The notes under the pieces were generated by a model. That model was not told the DNA's origin, ran no database searches, and saw only the letters and a list, made by a program, of their open reading frames with translations. This document shows, piece by piece, positions 1 to 7,556 of a DNA stretch of 64,000 nucleotides (position 1 is the first letter of the stretch; each line of letters begins with the position of its first letter). A program made the position numbers and the translations under genes. The DNA comes from JAXDBM01 sp963709485. Lineage in GTDB: Bacteria; Desulfobacterota; Syntrophia; Syntrophales; Fen-1087. The stretch covers positions 186,001 through 250,000 of the forward strand of contig CAVPWE010000003.1 of NCBI GenBank assembly GCA_963709485.1, given 5' to 3'.

Positions 1-1038
1 GACCGGAAGGAGCTGCTGAACGAAGAAGGCGAGCTGACCGTCAAGGAGGGGGATACCATCCGCGCCTATTTCCTGTCGTCGCGCCAGGATGAAAAACTTT
101 TTACCACCAAGATCGGGCCCGGGGACGCCGGCCGGATTTATCTGGAAGATGCCTGGCGAAACGGCATTCCCGTTGAGGGTGTGGTCGATAAGGAGGTCAA
201 AGGCGGGTTCGAAATCAGGATTTCCGGGACGATCCGCGGTTTCTGCCCCTTTTCACAGATGGGACTGGGGCGGATCGAGAAGCCGGCCGATTATGCGGGT
301 AAGCGCCTGCAATTCATCATCATGGAATACGGAGAAAAGGGGCGCAACGTGATTCTGTCCAACCGGGTCATCCTGGAAAAGGAGCGGAAGGAAAAGCGGG
401 AGGAGATGATGCAAACGCTCCAGGAGGGGCAGATTGTTCAAGGGAAAGTCGTCTCCCTTCAGAAATTCGGCGCCTTTGTCGATATCGGCGGCATGCAGGG
501 TCTGCTGCCCATGTCGGAAATCGGCTGGGGCCGGATCGAGAACATCAACGACGCGCTGAAAATCGGCGAGGAAGTGGAAGTGGCCGTTCTGAGAATCGAC
601 CGTGAGCGGGACCGGATCAGCCTGAGCCTCAAAAAGTTGCTCGCCGACCCCTGGGAGAAAGTCGAATCGACCTATCTGGAGGGATCCATCTACGGCGGCC
701 GGGTCGTTCGCCTGACAAAGTTCGGGGCCTTTATCGCGCTGGAGCCCGGGATCGACGGCCTGCTGCATATTTCCCGCATGGGCGCGGGAAAGCGCGTCAG
801 CCATGCCGGCGAGGTTCTCAAAGAGGGTCATGATCTGGAGGTCAAAATCGAGAAAGTGGACAGGGCGGCCAAGCGCATTTCCCTGTTGCTGGCCGAACAT
901 GACGCCGTGAAAGAGGAAAAAGAGGCGCCTGATGACTACCGCCAATACATGAAAAAGACGCAGAGCGCTTTCGGGTCTCTGGGCGATCAGATCAAGGACG
1001 CCGCGGGACCCGGCGCAAAGGAGAAAAACGAGAGGTAG
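1..1038 (+). CDS. S1-domain RNA-binding protein (ribosomal protein S1-like), 5' end missing
   Basis: The reading frame is open from base 1, so the N-terminus lies outside the window; 345 codons are visible. It holds the end of one S1 (OB-fold) domain, a divergent second one (about residues 55-125), then two well-conserved S1 repeats (about 140-210 and 225-295) with the typical KFGAFV/KFGAFI and GLLPMSEI/GLLHIS motifs. The tail is charged and lysine/glutamate rich. S1-repeat proteins bind single-stranded RNA and help mRNA dock on the 30S subunit; the stand-alone multi-S1 form may be S1 itself or a paralogue. The stop is 3 bases before the Dabb gene, so the two are probably co-transcribed. The family assignment is firm; identity as true S1 is not, because of the truncation and the weak second repeat. 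Confidence 0.85.
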   Translation, partial: DRKELLNEEGELTVKEGDTIRAYFLSSRQDEKLFTTKIGPGDAGRIYLEDAWRNGIPVEGVVDKEVKGGFEIRISGTIRGFCPFSQMGLGRIEKPADYAGKRLQFIIMEYGEKGRNVILSNRVILEKERKEKREEMMQTLQEGQIVQGKVVSLQKFGAFVDIGGMQGLLPMSEIGWGRIENINDALKIGEEVEVAVLRIDRERDRISLSLKKLLADPWEKVESTYLEGSIYGGRVVRLTKFGAFIALEPGIDGLLHISRMGAGKRVSHAGEVLKEGHDLEVKIEKVDRAAKRISLLLAEHDAVKEEKEAPDDYRQYMKKTQSAFGSLGDQIKDAAGPGAKEKNER

Positions 1039-1041
1039 GCC

Positions 1042-1332
1042 ATGCTGAAGCACATCGTTTTCATGAAGTTCAAGCCCGAAGTTTCAAAAGCTGACGTCGA
1101 TGAACTCAAGGCGGGGCTGGGCGGGCTGCCCGCCGTGATCCCGGAGATCAAAGCCTTTGAGTTCGGGCAGGATATCCTGCGCACGGAAAGGTCATGGGAC
1201 TTTGCGCTGGTTTCGGCATTTGCCGATCCGGAGGCGATGAAGCGCTACCAGGTCCATCCGAATCATCAGGTGGTCCTGAAAAAGGTGCGGGAAATGAGCG
1301 GGAGCCTCGCAGTCGTGGATTTTGAGTTCTGA
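1042..1332 (+). CDS. Dabb (stress-responsive A/B barrel) family protein
   Basis: A 96-residue protein beginning MLKHIVFMKFK, the usual opening of the Dabb family, with the family pattern of an early His/Phe strand, a helix around residues 18-30 and the conserved HPNHQ near residue 73. Dabb proteins form dimeric alpha/beta barrels related to ferredoxin-like folds; some are stress-induced, others are cyclases or monooxygenase-like, so no reaction can be given. It starts 3 bases after the stop of the S1-domain gene, with a purine-rich stretch (GAGAGG) before the ATG, which supports an operon. About 60 bases separate it from the nitrilase gene downstream, possibly part of the same transcript. Confidence 0.85.
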   Translation: MLKHIVFMKFKPEVSKADVDELKAGLGGLPAVIPEIKAFEFGQDILRTERSWDFALVSAFADPEAMKRYQVHPNHQVVLKKVREMSGSLAVVDFEF

Positions 1333-1391
1333 AGGCCGAAGCATGAATGGGGCGGCGTTGCGCACCGGCATTGAATCATGAGGAAAGGTGA

Positions 1392-2192
1392 ATGAAAATC
1401 GGGTTCATTCAGTTTGATCCCGTCTTCGGCGACATCGACGGAAACATCGCGAAAGTCATGGAGCTCGGAGAGACGGTGGACGCGGATCTGATCGTCCTGC
1501 CCGAGTTTTTCAACACGGGCTATCTTTTCACATCCCGTCAGGAGGCGGAAGGCCTTTCCGAGGACATCCCCGGCGGAAAAACGACGCAGGCCCTTTGCGA
1601 CATGGCCCGCCGCAGGAACATCCACCTTGTCGGCGGATTGATCGAAAGGCAGGGGGACAGGCTCTTCAACGCCGCCGTCCTCGTCTCTCCCCGGGGCTAT
1701 GTGGCGACATACCGGAAGATGCATTTGTTCAACGAGGAGAACCTCTGGTTCGATCCGGGGGACCGGGGATTCGAGGTCCATGACATCGGCCTGTGCCGGG
1801 TGGGGATCATGATCTGCCTCGACTGGATTTTTCCCGAAGCCATGCGCGCGCTCGCGCTCAGGGGGGCCGACGTAATCTGCCACTGCGCCAACCTGGTCCT
1901 GCCTTACTGCCAGGACGCCATGGTGACCCGTTGCCTGGAGAACCGCGTCTTTGCCGTGACCGCCAACCGGACCGGCATGGAGCAGCGCGGCGGCCGGTAT
2001 TTCCGGTACACCGGCAGGAGCCAGATCACCGGGCCCGCTGCCAATCTCCTTTACCGGGCCGGTGCCGATACGGAAGAGGCCGGCGTCGCCCGGATCGATG
2101 TGTCCGCGGCGCGAAACAAGCGGCTCAATGACTACAACGACCTCTTCAGCGACCGCCGGATCGGGTTTTACGGCGATTTGACGAAAAGCTAA
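1392..2192 (+). CDS. Carbon-nitrogen hydrolase (nitrilase superfamily amidase)
   Basis: A 266-residue single-domain member of the nitrilase superfamily. The catalytic triad is visible: Glu38 in VLPEFF, Lys109 in YRKMHLF and Cys142 in MICLDW. Enzymes of this kind hydrolyse amides or nitriles through a thioester intermediate; the closest general types are omega-amidase, N-carbamoylputrescine amidase and related cytoplasmic amidases, but the substrate cannot be read from the sequence. The start is an ATG preceded by GAGGAAAGG. The stop overlaps the stop of the convergent acyl-CoA synthetase gene by three bases. The presence of arginine decarboxylase and agmatinase elsewhere in the window makes a polyamine role tempting but unsupported. 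Confidence 0.9.
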   Translation: MKIGFIQFDPVFGDIDGNIAKVMELGETVDADLIVLPEFFNTGYLFTSRQEAEGLSEDIPGGKTTQALCDMARRRNIHLVGGLIERQGDRLFNAAVLVSPRGYVATYRKMHLFNEENLWFDPGDRGFEVHDIGLCRVGIMICLDWIFPEAMRALALRGADVICHCANLVLPYCQDAMVTRCLENRVFAVTANRTGMEQRGGRYFRYTGRSQITGPAANLLYRAGADTEEAGVARIDVSAARNKRLNDYNDLFSDRRIGFYGDLTKS

Positions 2193-4246
2193 ACCCGTTC
2201 GATCTTCGCATCCACCACGAGACAGCCCCTGTTTTTCTCATAGACCAGCAGGGGGTTCATGTCCAGGTTTCCAATCTCCGGATCCGCGACCAGAAGCCTG
2301 GAGACGTTGACGAGACAGTCCGCCAGCGCCTCGATATCCGCGGCCGACTGTCCCCGGAAGCCCCTCAGGATTCTGACCCCTTTTGTCTCTTCGATCATGT
2401 CAAGGGCCTGGGCCCGGTCGATCGGACAGACGCGCAGCGCCACATCCCGCAGGACCTCCGTAAAGACGCCCCCAAGCCCGAACAGGATCACCGGGCCGAA
2501 CTCCCGGTCCCGCCGGCCGCCGATGATCACTTCCTGTCCCGGCCCCGCCATTTTCTGAACCAGATAGGCATCGGCCTTCATCTCCCCGCAGGCATCTCGA
2601 AGCGCCCGGGGTCCGGGTATGTCCAGGATGACGCCCCTTGCCTCGGTCTTGTGGAGAATGTCCGGGTCGGCCGTTTTCAGGGCAACAGGGTAGCCGATCT
2701 CTTTTGCGGCGGTGAGCGCCGCTGCTGTGTTGTCCGCCAGGGCGAAGTCGGCGACGGGCAGGCCGCATGATTTCAGCAGCCGGAAAACCTCGTCGGGATT
2801 CATGTAACCTTTCTTCGCTGCCGGCGGCGAATCCTGTGCGGTCACGGCCGGCGGCGGCAGGGGCGATGCGGAGGAATCTCTGCTGCTTCCGGAACGGTTC
2901 AAGTAGTGCTGGTAAGACAGGGCCAGTGATTTTATCGCCTGCTCCGGATCGGCGAAGATGGGAAAATCAGATGTTTCTTTCAGGGTGAAGAAATATTTCC
3001 GTCCGGCGATCATGAAGAAAACGACGGGCTTGCCGTACCGGTCGGACAATGATTTTGCCGAGCGGATCAGCTCCTGGGTCGGAGGAATGTTGATCCCGTG
3101 CATGTAGGTGTGGCCGAACACCAGGCCGTCCACATCCGGATCCTGAAGCACCTTCTCGATGATCCGGGTGTAAAAGCGGAGGTCAAAGACATCCCCGAGA
3201 TCCAGCGGATTCGTCATGCGGATGACGCCGGCGCGAACCTCTTTCCGGACGAAATCGAACAGCGAGTCGGAAAATGCGGCCAGTTCGAATCCGTGATGGT
3301 GTACGGCGTCTGCCAGCAGGACGGCCTGCCCGCCCGAACGGCAGAGAACCCCGATTTTCCGCCCCCGGATCAGCGGCAACTTGAAGATCTTGAAGGCATC
3401 CGTCATGTCCTGCAAGGTTTGCGCCCGGTGAATGCCCGCCTGTCTCAAGGCCGCGCCGGCAACTTCGTCGTCGCCGGCCAGGGCCGTTGTGTGGAACTGC
3501 GCAATCTGGTGGCTGGACGGGGACCGGTTCGCTTTCAGGACAACCACCGGTTTGTCGATCCGTTGCGCCAGCTCCATCAGCCGCCTTCCGTCGGTGAAAT
3601 TTTCGAGATACATGCCGATCATCCGGGTTTCCGGGTCAGACATAAAATAGGACAGGTAATCGCACTCGTTCAGGTTCAGCTTGTTGCCGATGCTGATGGC
3701 CTTGTTGAAGCCGATGTTTTCAAGCGTGAGGATCCGGATGGCGTCGATGACGAATCCGCCGCTCTGGGAGATGATGGATACGGGGCCTTTCATCATCGCG
3801 TCCGGGTACATCGGGACGAAGGGCAGGACCAGCCCGTGATCCAGGTTGATCGTGCCGATGCAGTTGGGGCCCATGAACCGGATGTTCCATTTCCGGGAGA
3901 TCTCCTGAAGCTGTTCCTCGAGTCGGCGCCCATCTTCGGTAAACTCCGAGAAACCGGCGGACTGGATTACGGCATAGGGGATTCCCTTCCGGCCGCATCG
4001 CTCCAGCACGTCGGGGATGGCTCTGGCAGGGATGAGAAACACGGCCAGGTCGGGAACGGCGTCGATGTCTTCGATGTGGCGGTAAATTTCCCGTCCGTTC
4101 AGTGTGCCCCCCTCGCGGCCCACCATGTAGACCGCTCCTTTGAAGCCGAAGCGTTCGAGATTTTCCGCGGTGTGGCGGCCGAGATTTTTCGGGGATTCGG
4201 ACACTCCGTAGACCATGACGCTTTCCGGGTAAAACATCCTGTGCAT
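2189..4246 (-). CDS. Acyl-CoA synthetase (NDP/ADP-forming), fused alpha-beta type
   Basis: A 685-residue protein with the domain order CoA-binding Rossmann domain (about 1-130), succinyl-CoA-ligase-like domains (about 140-440) and, after a low-complexity Ser/Pro/Ala linker near 460-480, an ATP-grasp domain (about 480-685). The SQSGG motif and the phosphohistidine region FHTTALAGDD are present. Enzymes of this family convert an acyl-CoA plus ADP and phosphate to the free acid plus ATP, or the reverse, and are used by anaerobes for energy conservation from acetyl-CoA and other acyl-CoAs. The fused layout is common in anaerobic bacteria. It stands alone, convergent with the nitrilase gene and divergent from the tRNA-Val gene. 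The acyl specificity is unknown. Confidence 0.9.
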   Translation of the reverse strand: MHRMFYPESVMVYGVSESPKNLGRHTAENLERFGFKGAVYMVGREGGTLNGREIYRHIEDIDAVPDLAVFLIPARAIPDVLERCGRKGIPYAVIQSAGFSEFTEDGRRLEEQLQEISRKWNIRFMGPNCIGTINLDHGLVLPFVPMYPDAMMKGPVSIISQSGGFVIDAIRILTLENIGFNKAISIGNKLNLNECDYLSYFMSDPETRMIGMYLENFTDGRRLMELAQRIDKPVVVLKANRSPSSHQIAQFHTTALAGDDEVAGAALRQAGIHRAQTLQDMTDAFKIFKLPLIRGRKIGVLCRSGGQAVLLADAVHHHGFELAAFSDSLFDFVRKEVRAGVIRMTNPLDLGDVFDLRFYTRIIEKVLQDPDVDGLVFGHTYMHGINIPPTQELIRSAKSLSDRYGKPVVFFMIAGRKYFFTLKETSDFPIFADPEQAIKSLALSYQHYLNRSGSSRDSSASPLPPPAVTAQDSPPAAKKGYMNPDEVFRLLKSCGLPVADFALADNTAAALTAAKEIGYPVALKTADPDILHKTEARGVILDIPGPRALRDACGEMKADAYLVQKMAGPGQEVIIGGRRDREFGPVILFGLGGVFTEVLRDVALRVCPIDRAQALDMIEETKGVRILRGFRGQSAADIEALADCLVNVSRLLVADPEIGNLDMNPLLVYEKNRGCLVVDAKIERV

Positions 4247-4323
4247 GCCTGGTTCTCCACTGATTTCGATCGATGTTTTTTGCTTGAAAAAGCCTTTTCT
4301 ATGCGATATAGGAAACCCCTAAC

Positions 4324-4398
4324 GGGCGGTTAACTCAGCGGGAGAGTGCTACCTTCACACGGTAGAAGTCACTGGTTCAATCCCAGTACCGCCTACCA
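4324..4398 (+). tRNA. tRNA-Val (anticodon CAC), carries the integration site
   Basis: A full cloverleaf can be folded: acceptor 4324-4330 with 4388-4394 (G-U at 1-72), D stem 4333-4336/4344-4347, anticodon stem 4349-4353/4361-4365 with loop TTCACAC (anticodon CAC, 4356-4358), T stem 4371-4375/4383-4387, and encoded CCA at 4396-4398. The 3' part from base 4354 is duplicated at 11736-11781, so the present 3' half is the copy supplied by the integrated element, which restores a complete tRNA. Valine identity follows from the anticodon. Confidence 0.95.
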
Positions 4399-4399
4399 A
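4354..4399 (+). repeat. attL: 46-bp tRNA-Val 3' end, left copy
   Basis: This copy is identical over 46 bases to 11736-11781. It begins in the anticodon loop and ends one base after the encoded CCA. It lies inside the intact tRNA gene. Confidence 0.93.
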
Positions 4400-4406
4400 T
4401 CAAATC

Positions 4407-4438
4407 AAGGGGTTAGCCATTTGAGGCTAATCCCTTTT
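4407..4438. terminator. Bidirectional terminator after tRNA-Val and integrase
   Basis: A nine- to ten-base stem (4410-4418 with 4425-4433, one G-T pair) has a six-base loop, A residues on the left and a T run on the right. It overlaps the integrase stop codon and could stop both the tRNA transcript and the leftward integrase transcript. Confidence 0.7.
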
Positions 4439-5606
4439 CTTCTTTTGTGACCAAATTGTGACCGGTTCCCTCAAAAATAGCATTTTCCAATCTGCAAGCC
4501 GCCTCTTGATTCTCCCCTTTCATCAAGTGTGCATATACGTTCAAGGTCACTGTCGGTGACGAATGGCCTAACTGGGTTTGAACGTATTTTATATTTTCCC
4601 CCTGTGCAAGCAGAAGGCTTGCATAGGTGTGCCGCAAATCGTGAAACCTGATCCTCTGAATCTCCGCTTTCCTCAATGCCCGGAAAAAATACCTCTGAAC
4701 CATGTTGCTATAATTCATCGGTTCCCCGGCCTCATTCGCAAACACAAGGGTTTCATCATTGCCGCCTGACTTCAGCTTCCATGCTGCAAGCTCGGTGACA
4801 AGCATAGGGGCTAAGTCAATGCGCCGGATCGATCCTCTCGTTTTCGGTGTGAAGAAACGGCCCATGTTGAAAGTCCGGTTGATGCTGATCTGCTTTTTCG
4901 TGAAATCAACGTCTGACCACTTCAGGCCCAGGATTTCTCCCTGCCGCGCTCCGGTCATGATCGCCGTCAAGAATAGCGTCCGGCACTTCTGATCTGTGAC
5001 GGCATCCAGAAGGTTCCTGATCTGCTCCGGTGTCAAGATGGAAATCGCTTTTTCCTGATCCGCTTCCTTGCCCTGGCTTCGAGGCCTTTCTGCATCCCTG
5101 ACCGGATTGTGATCGATGTATTGATGCCGCACTGCATATGCCATAACCTGATTCAATGTGACAAGTATTTTTCGGATCGTGTTCAGTCTGATTTTCTTTC
5201 CGTCCGGCCTTGCTGCATAGTCCGGTTTCGCCGCCCACTTCGTTGACAGGGGTTTGTTCTGAAGTTCAGCAATGAATTTTTCCACGGTTGCCGTCGTGAT
5301 CTGGTTGATCCTCATGCGGTCAAAATAGGCAAGGTGAACGCGCAAATTCGTTTCGTAAGTTTCCCAGGTGGTTTCTCTGAGGAATTGCTTTTTGTGCTTG
5401 TGCCATTCGTCCTTGACTTCCGAAAAGAGGGGTGTCTTTTTCTCATGCAGATAGGTTCGCCGCTCAATCTTTGCCTCGATCTCCCGCAGTTCTTTTCTGG
5501 ATTCTTCTTTTGTCGCTCCCGCCTTGCTGGTCTTTCGATAACGCTTTCCGTGCTGATCGTAGAAGTCAATTACATATCTGCCGCGCCGCTTCGTTACGCA
5601 AGCCAT
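4413..5606 (-). CDS. int: Tyrosine-type site-specific integrase of the element
   Basis: A 397-residue phage-type tyrosine recombinase. It has an N-terminal arm-binding-like segment (about 1-60), a SAM-like core-binding domain (about 60-165) and a catalytic domain (about 190-370). The catalytic residues are visible: Arg in TGARQGE (near 219), HDLRH (near 321-325), the LGH histidine (near 345) and the tyrosine of VYAHL (near 356). It would catalyse insertion and excision between attP and the tRNA-Val site. Its stop codon is 14 bases inside the left att repeat, the normal place for such a gene. The last 20 codons contain two tandem TTGTGACC-type motifs on the plus strand that recur near attR. 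Confidence 0.95.
   Translation of the reverse strand: MACVTKRRGRYVIDFYDQHGKRYRKTSKAGATKEESRKELREIEAKIERRTYLHEKKTPLFSEVKDEWHKHKKQFLRETTWETYETNLRVHLAYFDRMRINQITTATVEKFIAELQNKPLSTKWAAKPDYAARPDGKKIRLNTIRKILVTLNQVMAYAVRHQYIDHNPVRDAERPRSQGKEADQEKAISILTPEQIRNLLDAVTDQKCRTLFLTAIMTGARQGEILGLKWSDVDFTKKQISINRTFNMGRFFTPKTRGSIRRIDLAPMLVTELAAWKLKSGGNDETLVFANEAGEPMNYSNMVQRYFFRALRKAEIQRIRFHDLRHTYASLLLAQGENIKYVQTQLGHSSPTVTLNVYAHLMKGENQEAACRLENAIFEGTGHNLVTKEEKGLASNG
4445..4463 (+). repeat. Tandem TTGTGACC motif near attL, possible integrase arm sites
   Basis: TTGTGACC occurs at 4445-4452 and again at 4456-4463, an 11-base period, inside the 3' end of the integrase gene. A pair with the same period occurs at 11597-11615 near attR and a single copy at 10400-10407. 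One helical turn between repeats, placed near both ends, fits arm-type integrase binding sites. The alternative is that the right-hand copy is a relic of another integrase gene tail. Confidence 0.4.
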
Positions 5607-5750
5607 AAGATCACCATCCTTTCCTGGCCCTTCTCAGGGCCGGTGAAACCCTCCACTGGCATAAAATAGGTTACATAACGTCTATTATAAGACATGAGTA
5701 GAATTTCAATCACTCCACTTTTGCCCGTATTATACCTTGCTTGCTCCACT

Positions 5751-5957
5751 TTAACCATGATTCTTTAGAATCAGCCGGATATAGTCTTGCAGCTTCAGAC
5801 AGGCAGCATCAGCCCGGCCCTGCAATCTCTGAAGCTCTGCCTCACTGAAATTTACTGTGATCGTTTTCGGTTTCTTCCTTGCTTCCCGTTCCTCTGCGCG
5901 ATCTGCGCCGATCCGTTGTGCTTCATCCAGGGCAGCCTTCAATCTGTCATCGGTCAT
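5751..5957 (-). CDS. Small ribbon-helix-helix-like protein
   Basis: A 68-residue protein with a charged N-terminal helix and a C-terminal TITVNFSEAELQRLQGRADA segment. This fits the Arc/CopG ribbon-helix-helix pattern: a short beta strand followed by two helices. Such proteins usually bind DNA as dimers and act as repressors or plasmid/phage copy-number regulators. Its start codon overlaps the stop of the upstream gene by four bases (ATGA), so the two are translationally coupled. About 145 bases separate it from the integrase start, and no gene is visible in that gap. A role in controlling integrase is an inference from position only. Confidence 0.65.
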   Translation of the reverse strand: MTDDRLKAALDEAQRIGADRAEEREARKKPKTITVNFSEAELQRLQGRADAACLKLQDYIRLILKNHG

Positions 5958-6277
5958 TGCATCCCCCCTGCTGCGATAGGTGCCGGTTCATCGAACATGA
6001 TGCGGTAAATCTCAGCCGCCGGAAGTTTCCTCAGTAGCATTTCACGCGCTTGAATATTCAAATCGTCTGACAGCGGCATCTGTTTGTTGCGCGTAACCAG
6101 GAATGCCAGATTGAGGCATTCAACCGGATCGATCCCCTTCTGTATCGTTTTTTCAAGAATTGAGATGATCTTCCAAAAATCATTTTCCTTTTTTTGCTGT
6201 GCTGCATACTTCCGGCAGGCTGCCCGGTGCCTTGCCCTTGCTTCGTCTGACCACGGTTTTCTTTTCTTCTTTTCCAT
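5954..6277 (-). CDS. Hypothetical satellite protein, coupled to the RHH gene
   Basis: About 107 residues, strongly basic at the N-terminus (MEKKKRKPWSDEARARHR) and helical throughout, ending in an Ala/Pro-rich tail. I chose ATG 6277 because GGAGG lies eight bases upstream; an in-frame GTG at 6292 has that motif inside the coding region. No domain is recognised. The HRAACRKYAAQQKK segment could contact nucleic acid, and similar small basic proteins are common in phages and satellites. It overlaps the ribbon-helix-helix gene by four bases, so they form a two-gene unit. Confidence 0.6.
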   Translation of the reverse strand: MEKKKRKPWSDEARARHRAACRKYAAQQKKENDFWKIISILEKTIQKGIDPVECLNLAFLVTRNKQMPLSDDLNIQAREMLLRKLPAAEIYRIMFDEPAPIAAGGMQ

Positions 6278-6463
6278 CGTCCAATCCTCCACAAACAGAA
6301 ATGGTCATGGAACGCTTAAGGCTCAATACAAGCCTCCCGGCCCTTACGGGTGACGGATTCCATGACCAATCATGTTTTGAGGTACAAACAAAAATAGCCA
6401 CTATCGGGTGACCTCCGGTATTGAGTTTTAAGCACCTTCAGTCTATCAAATACCAGGATAAAG

Positions 6464-6655
6464 TCAATCTCTTTCTATGGCCCTGAGCTTCACAAGAAAC
6501 ATTGCCAGATAATTGATCGCGTCCAGTATTTCCGCTTCGGCTTCACGGATCAAGTCTCTGCTATCGGACAGCGGTTCATAGCGTCCATGTTGCTTTTCGC
6601 CCTCACGGTATTTGACAATGGCATCATTGAAGATGGTTTCTATCTCATGCGGCAT
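6464..6655 (-). CDS. Hypothetical small acidic helical protein
   Basis: About 63 residues starting MPHEIETIFNDAIVKYREGE and ending in a hydrophobic helix, EILDAINYLAMFLVKLRAIE. The composition and the conserved-looking EAEAEILDAINYLA segment resemble small phage proteins of the nucleotide-pyrophosphohydrolase-like or DUF5664 type, but this is only a resemblance. The frame stays open up to an ATG at 6796; I prefer ATG 6655 because the upstream extension has an uneven composition, although neither start has a strong ribosome site. It lies in the integrase-proximal part of the satellite, on the same strand as its neighbours. Confidence 0.5.
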   Translation of the reverse strand: MPHEIETIFNDAIVKYREGEKQHGRYEPLSDSRDLIREAEAEILDAINYLAMFLVKLRAIERD

Positions 6656-6858
6656 CTGCTTTTTCTCATACTGTCTTGAATGAATGTGCTTCCACTTCCA
6701 AGCATGGTTCCCTTCATCCCTGCTTGCAGTGATCGCCGTTCCTGGGGCATCCTGAGAAGTCACAGAATACTTTTTGGGAAAGCTCCCCAGAAGCACCCGG
6801 CAGGGTAGGGGGTACCGGCCCGAAACACCCCACCCCCCATGAAAATCGACATGGCCCG

Positions 6859-7500
6859 CTAAAAATCGGAATCATCGGGATCGCTTAAATTCCCGTCCTC
6901 ATGCTTTGCTTCGATTGACTCGGGCTTTTCTATTCGGGGGCGGCTAAAGGCGATTAATCTTGCTTCAGCCTCACGCCTCTTCTCTTCTCCCAGATATTCC
7001 TTGACCCAGAAAATCATATCGTTAAATTCTTGCCCACGACTAAAAATTTCTATTTTTTCCGGCGAATACTCCCCCGTTAATCTGTTTGCCATGTCCAGTC
7101 CCTTCACTGAGACGCTCAGGTCTCTCGCATCGATGATGTTCCGCAGCTTCCTGATCCGGTATCGTCTCCCGATCCCTTCTTCATGCATCAAATCATCCAC
7201 GGCTTTCTGAATGTCAGGATCACCGGAAAGTCTGCTGCCGATTGCCTTCGCGGATTCCACGCTGCCGCAGTTGAATGCCTGCAATGCCGCTGCCGATTGC
7301 GACAGGCCCGCACTCCGTGCAACCACGAACCGCTTTTCCCCAGGTGAAAGGTTCTTGAACGATTCCGGCTCCGGGTGAGACAGCCTCTTGATCCGCTTCG
7401 ATATGGCGGCATCCGACACGCCAAAGAATTGCGCCATTTCCCGTTGCGATTTGCCTTCTGCGATCATTTGATTCAAGATTTCATCGTCGATTTTTTTCAT
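6859..7500 (-). CDS. Terminase small subunit-like protein with N-terminal HTH
   Basis: A 213-residue protein. Residues 1-40 form a helix-turn-helix (QREMAQFFGVSDAAISKRIK). Residues about 48-110 match the terminase small-subunit pattern: LSPGEKRFVVARSAG, then an AAALQAF motif and RLSGDPDIQKAVDDLM. The C-terminus is acidic. TerS proteins recognise the packaging site on phage DNA; satellites carry their own TerS to redirect the helper phage's packaging motor. No large terminase gene is present in the element, which fits a satellite. The gene is 56 bases downstream of the primase-polymerase gene. A transcriptional regulator with a coincidental TerS-like middle is the alternative. Confidence 0.65.
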   Translation of the reverse strand: MKKIDDEILNQMIAEGKSQREMAQFFGVSDAAISKRIKRLSHPEPESFKNLSPGEKRFVVARSAGLSQSAAALQAFNCGSVESAKAIGSRLSGDPDIQKAVDDLMHEEGIGRRYRIRKLRNIIDARDLSVSVKGLDMANRLTGEYSPEKIEIFSRGQEFNDMIFWVKEYLGEEKRREAEARLIAFSRPRIEKPESIEAKHEDGNLSDPDDSDF

Positions 7501-7556
7501 TCGCTGTTAACCGCGCCCCCCTTGTTAAATAAGTTGAATTTAACTTAACCTGGGTA

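Noticed and set aside
3098..4333. A 411-codon plus-strand open frame
   Set aside because: It is antisense to the acyl-CoA synthetase gene, has no recognisable protein pattern, and arises from the high GC content of the true gene.
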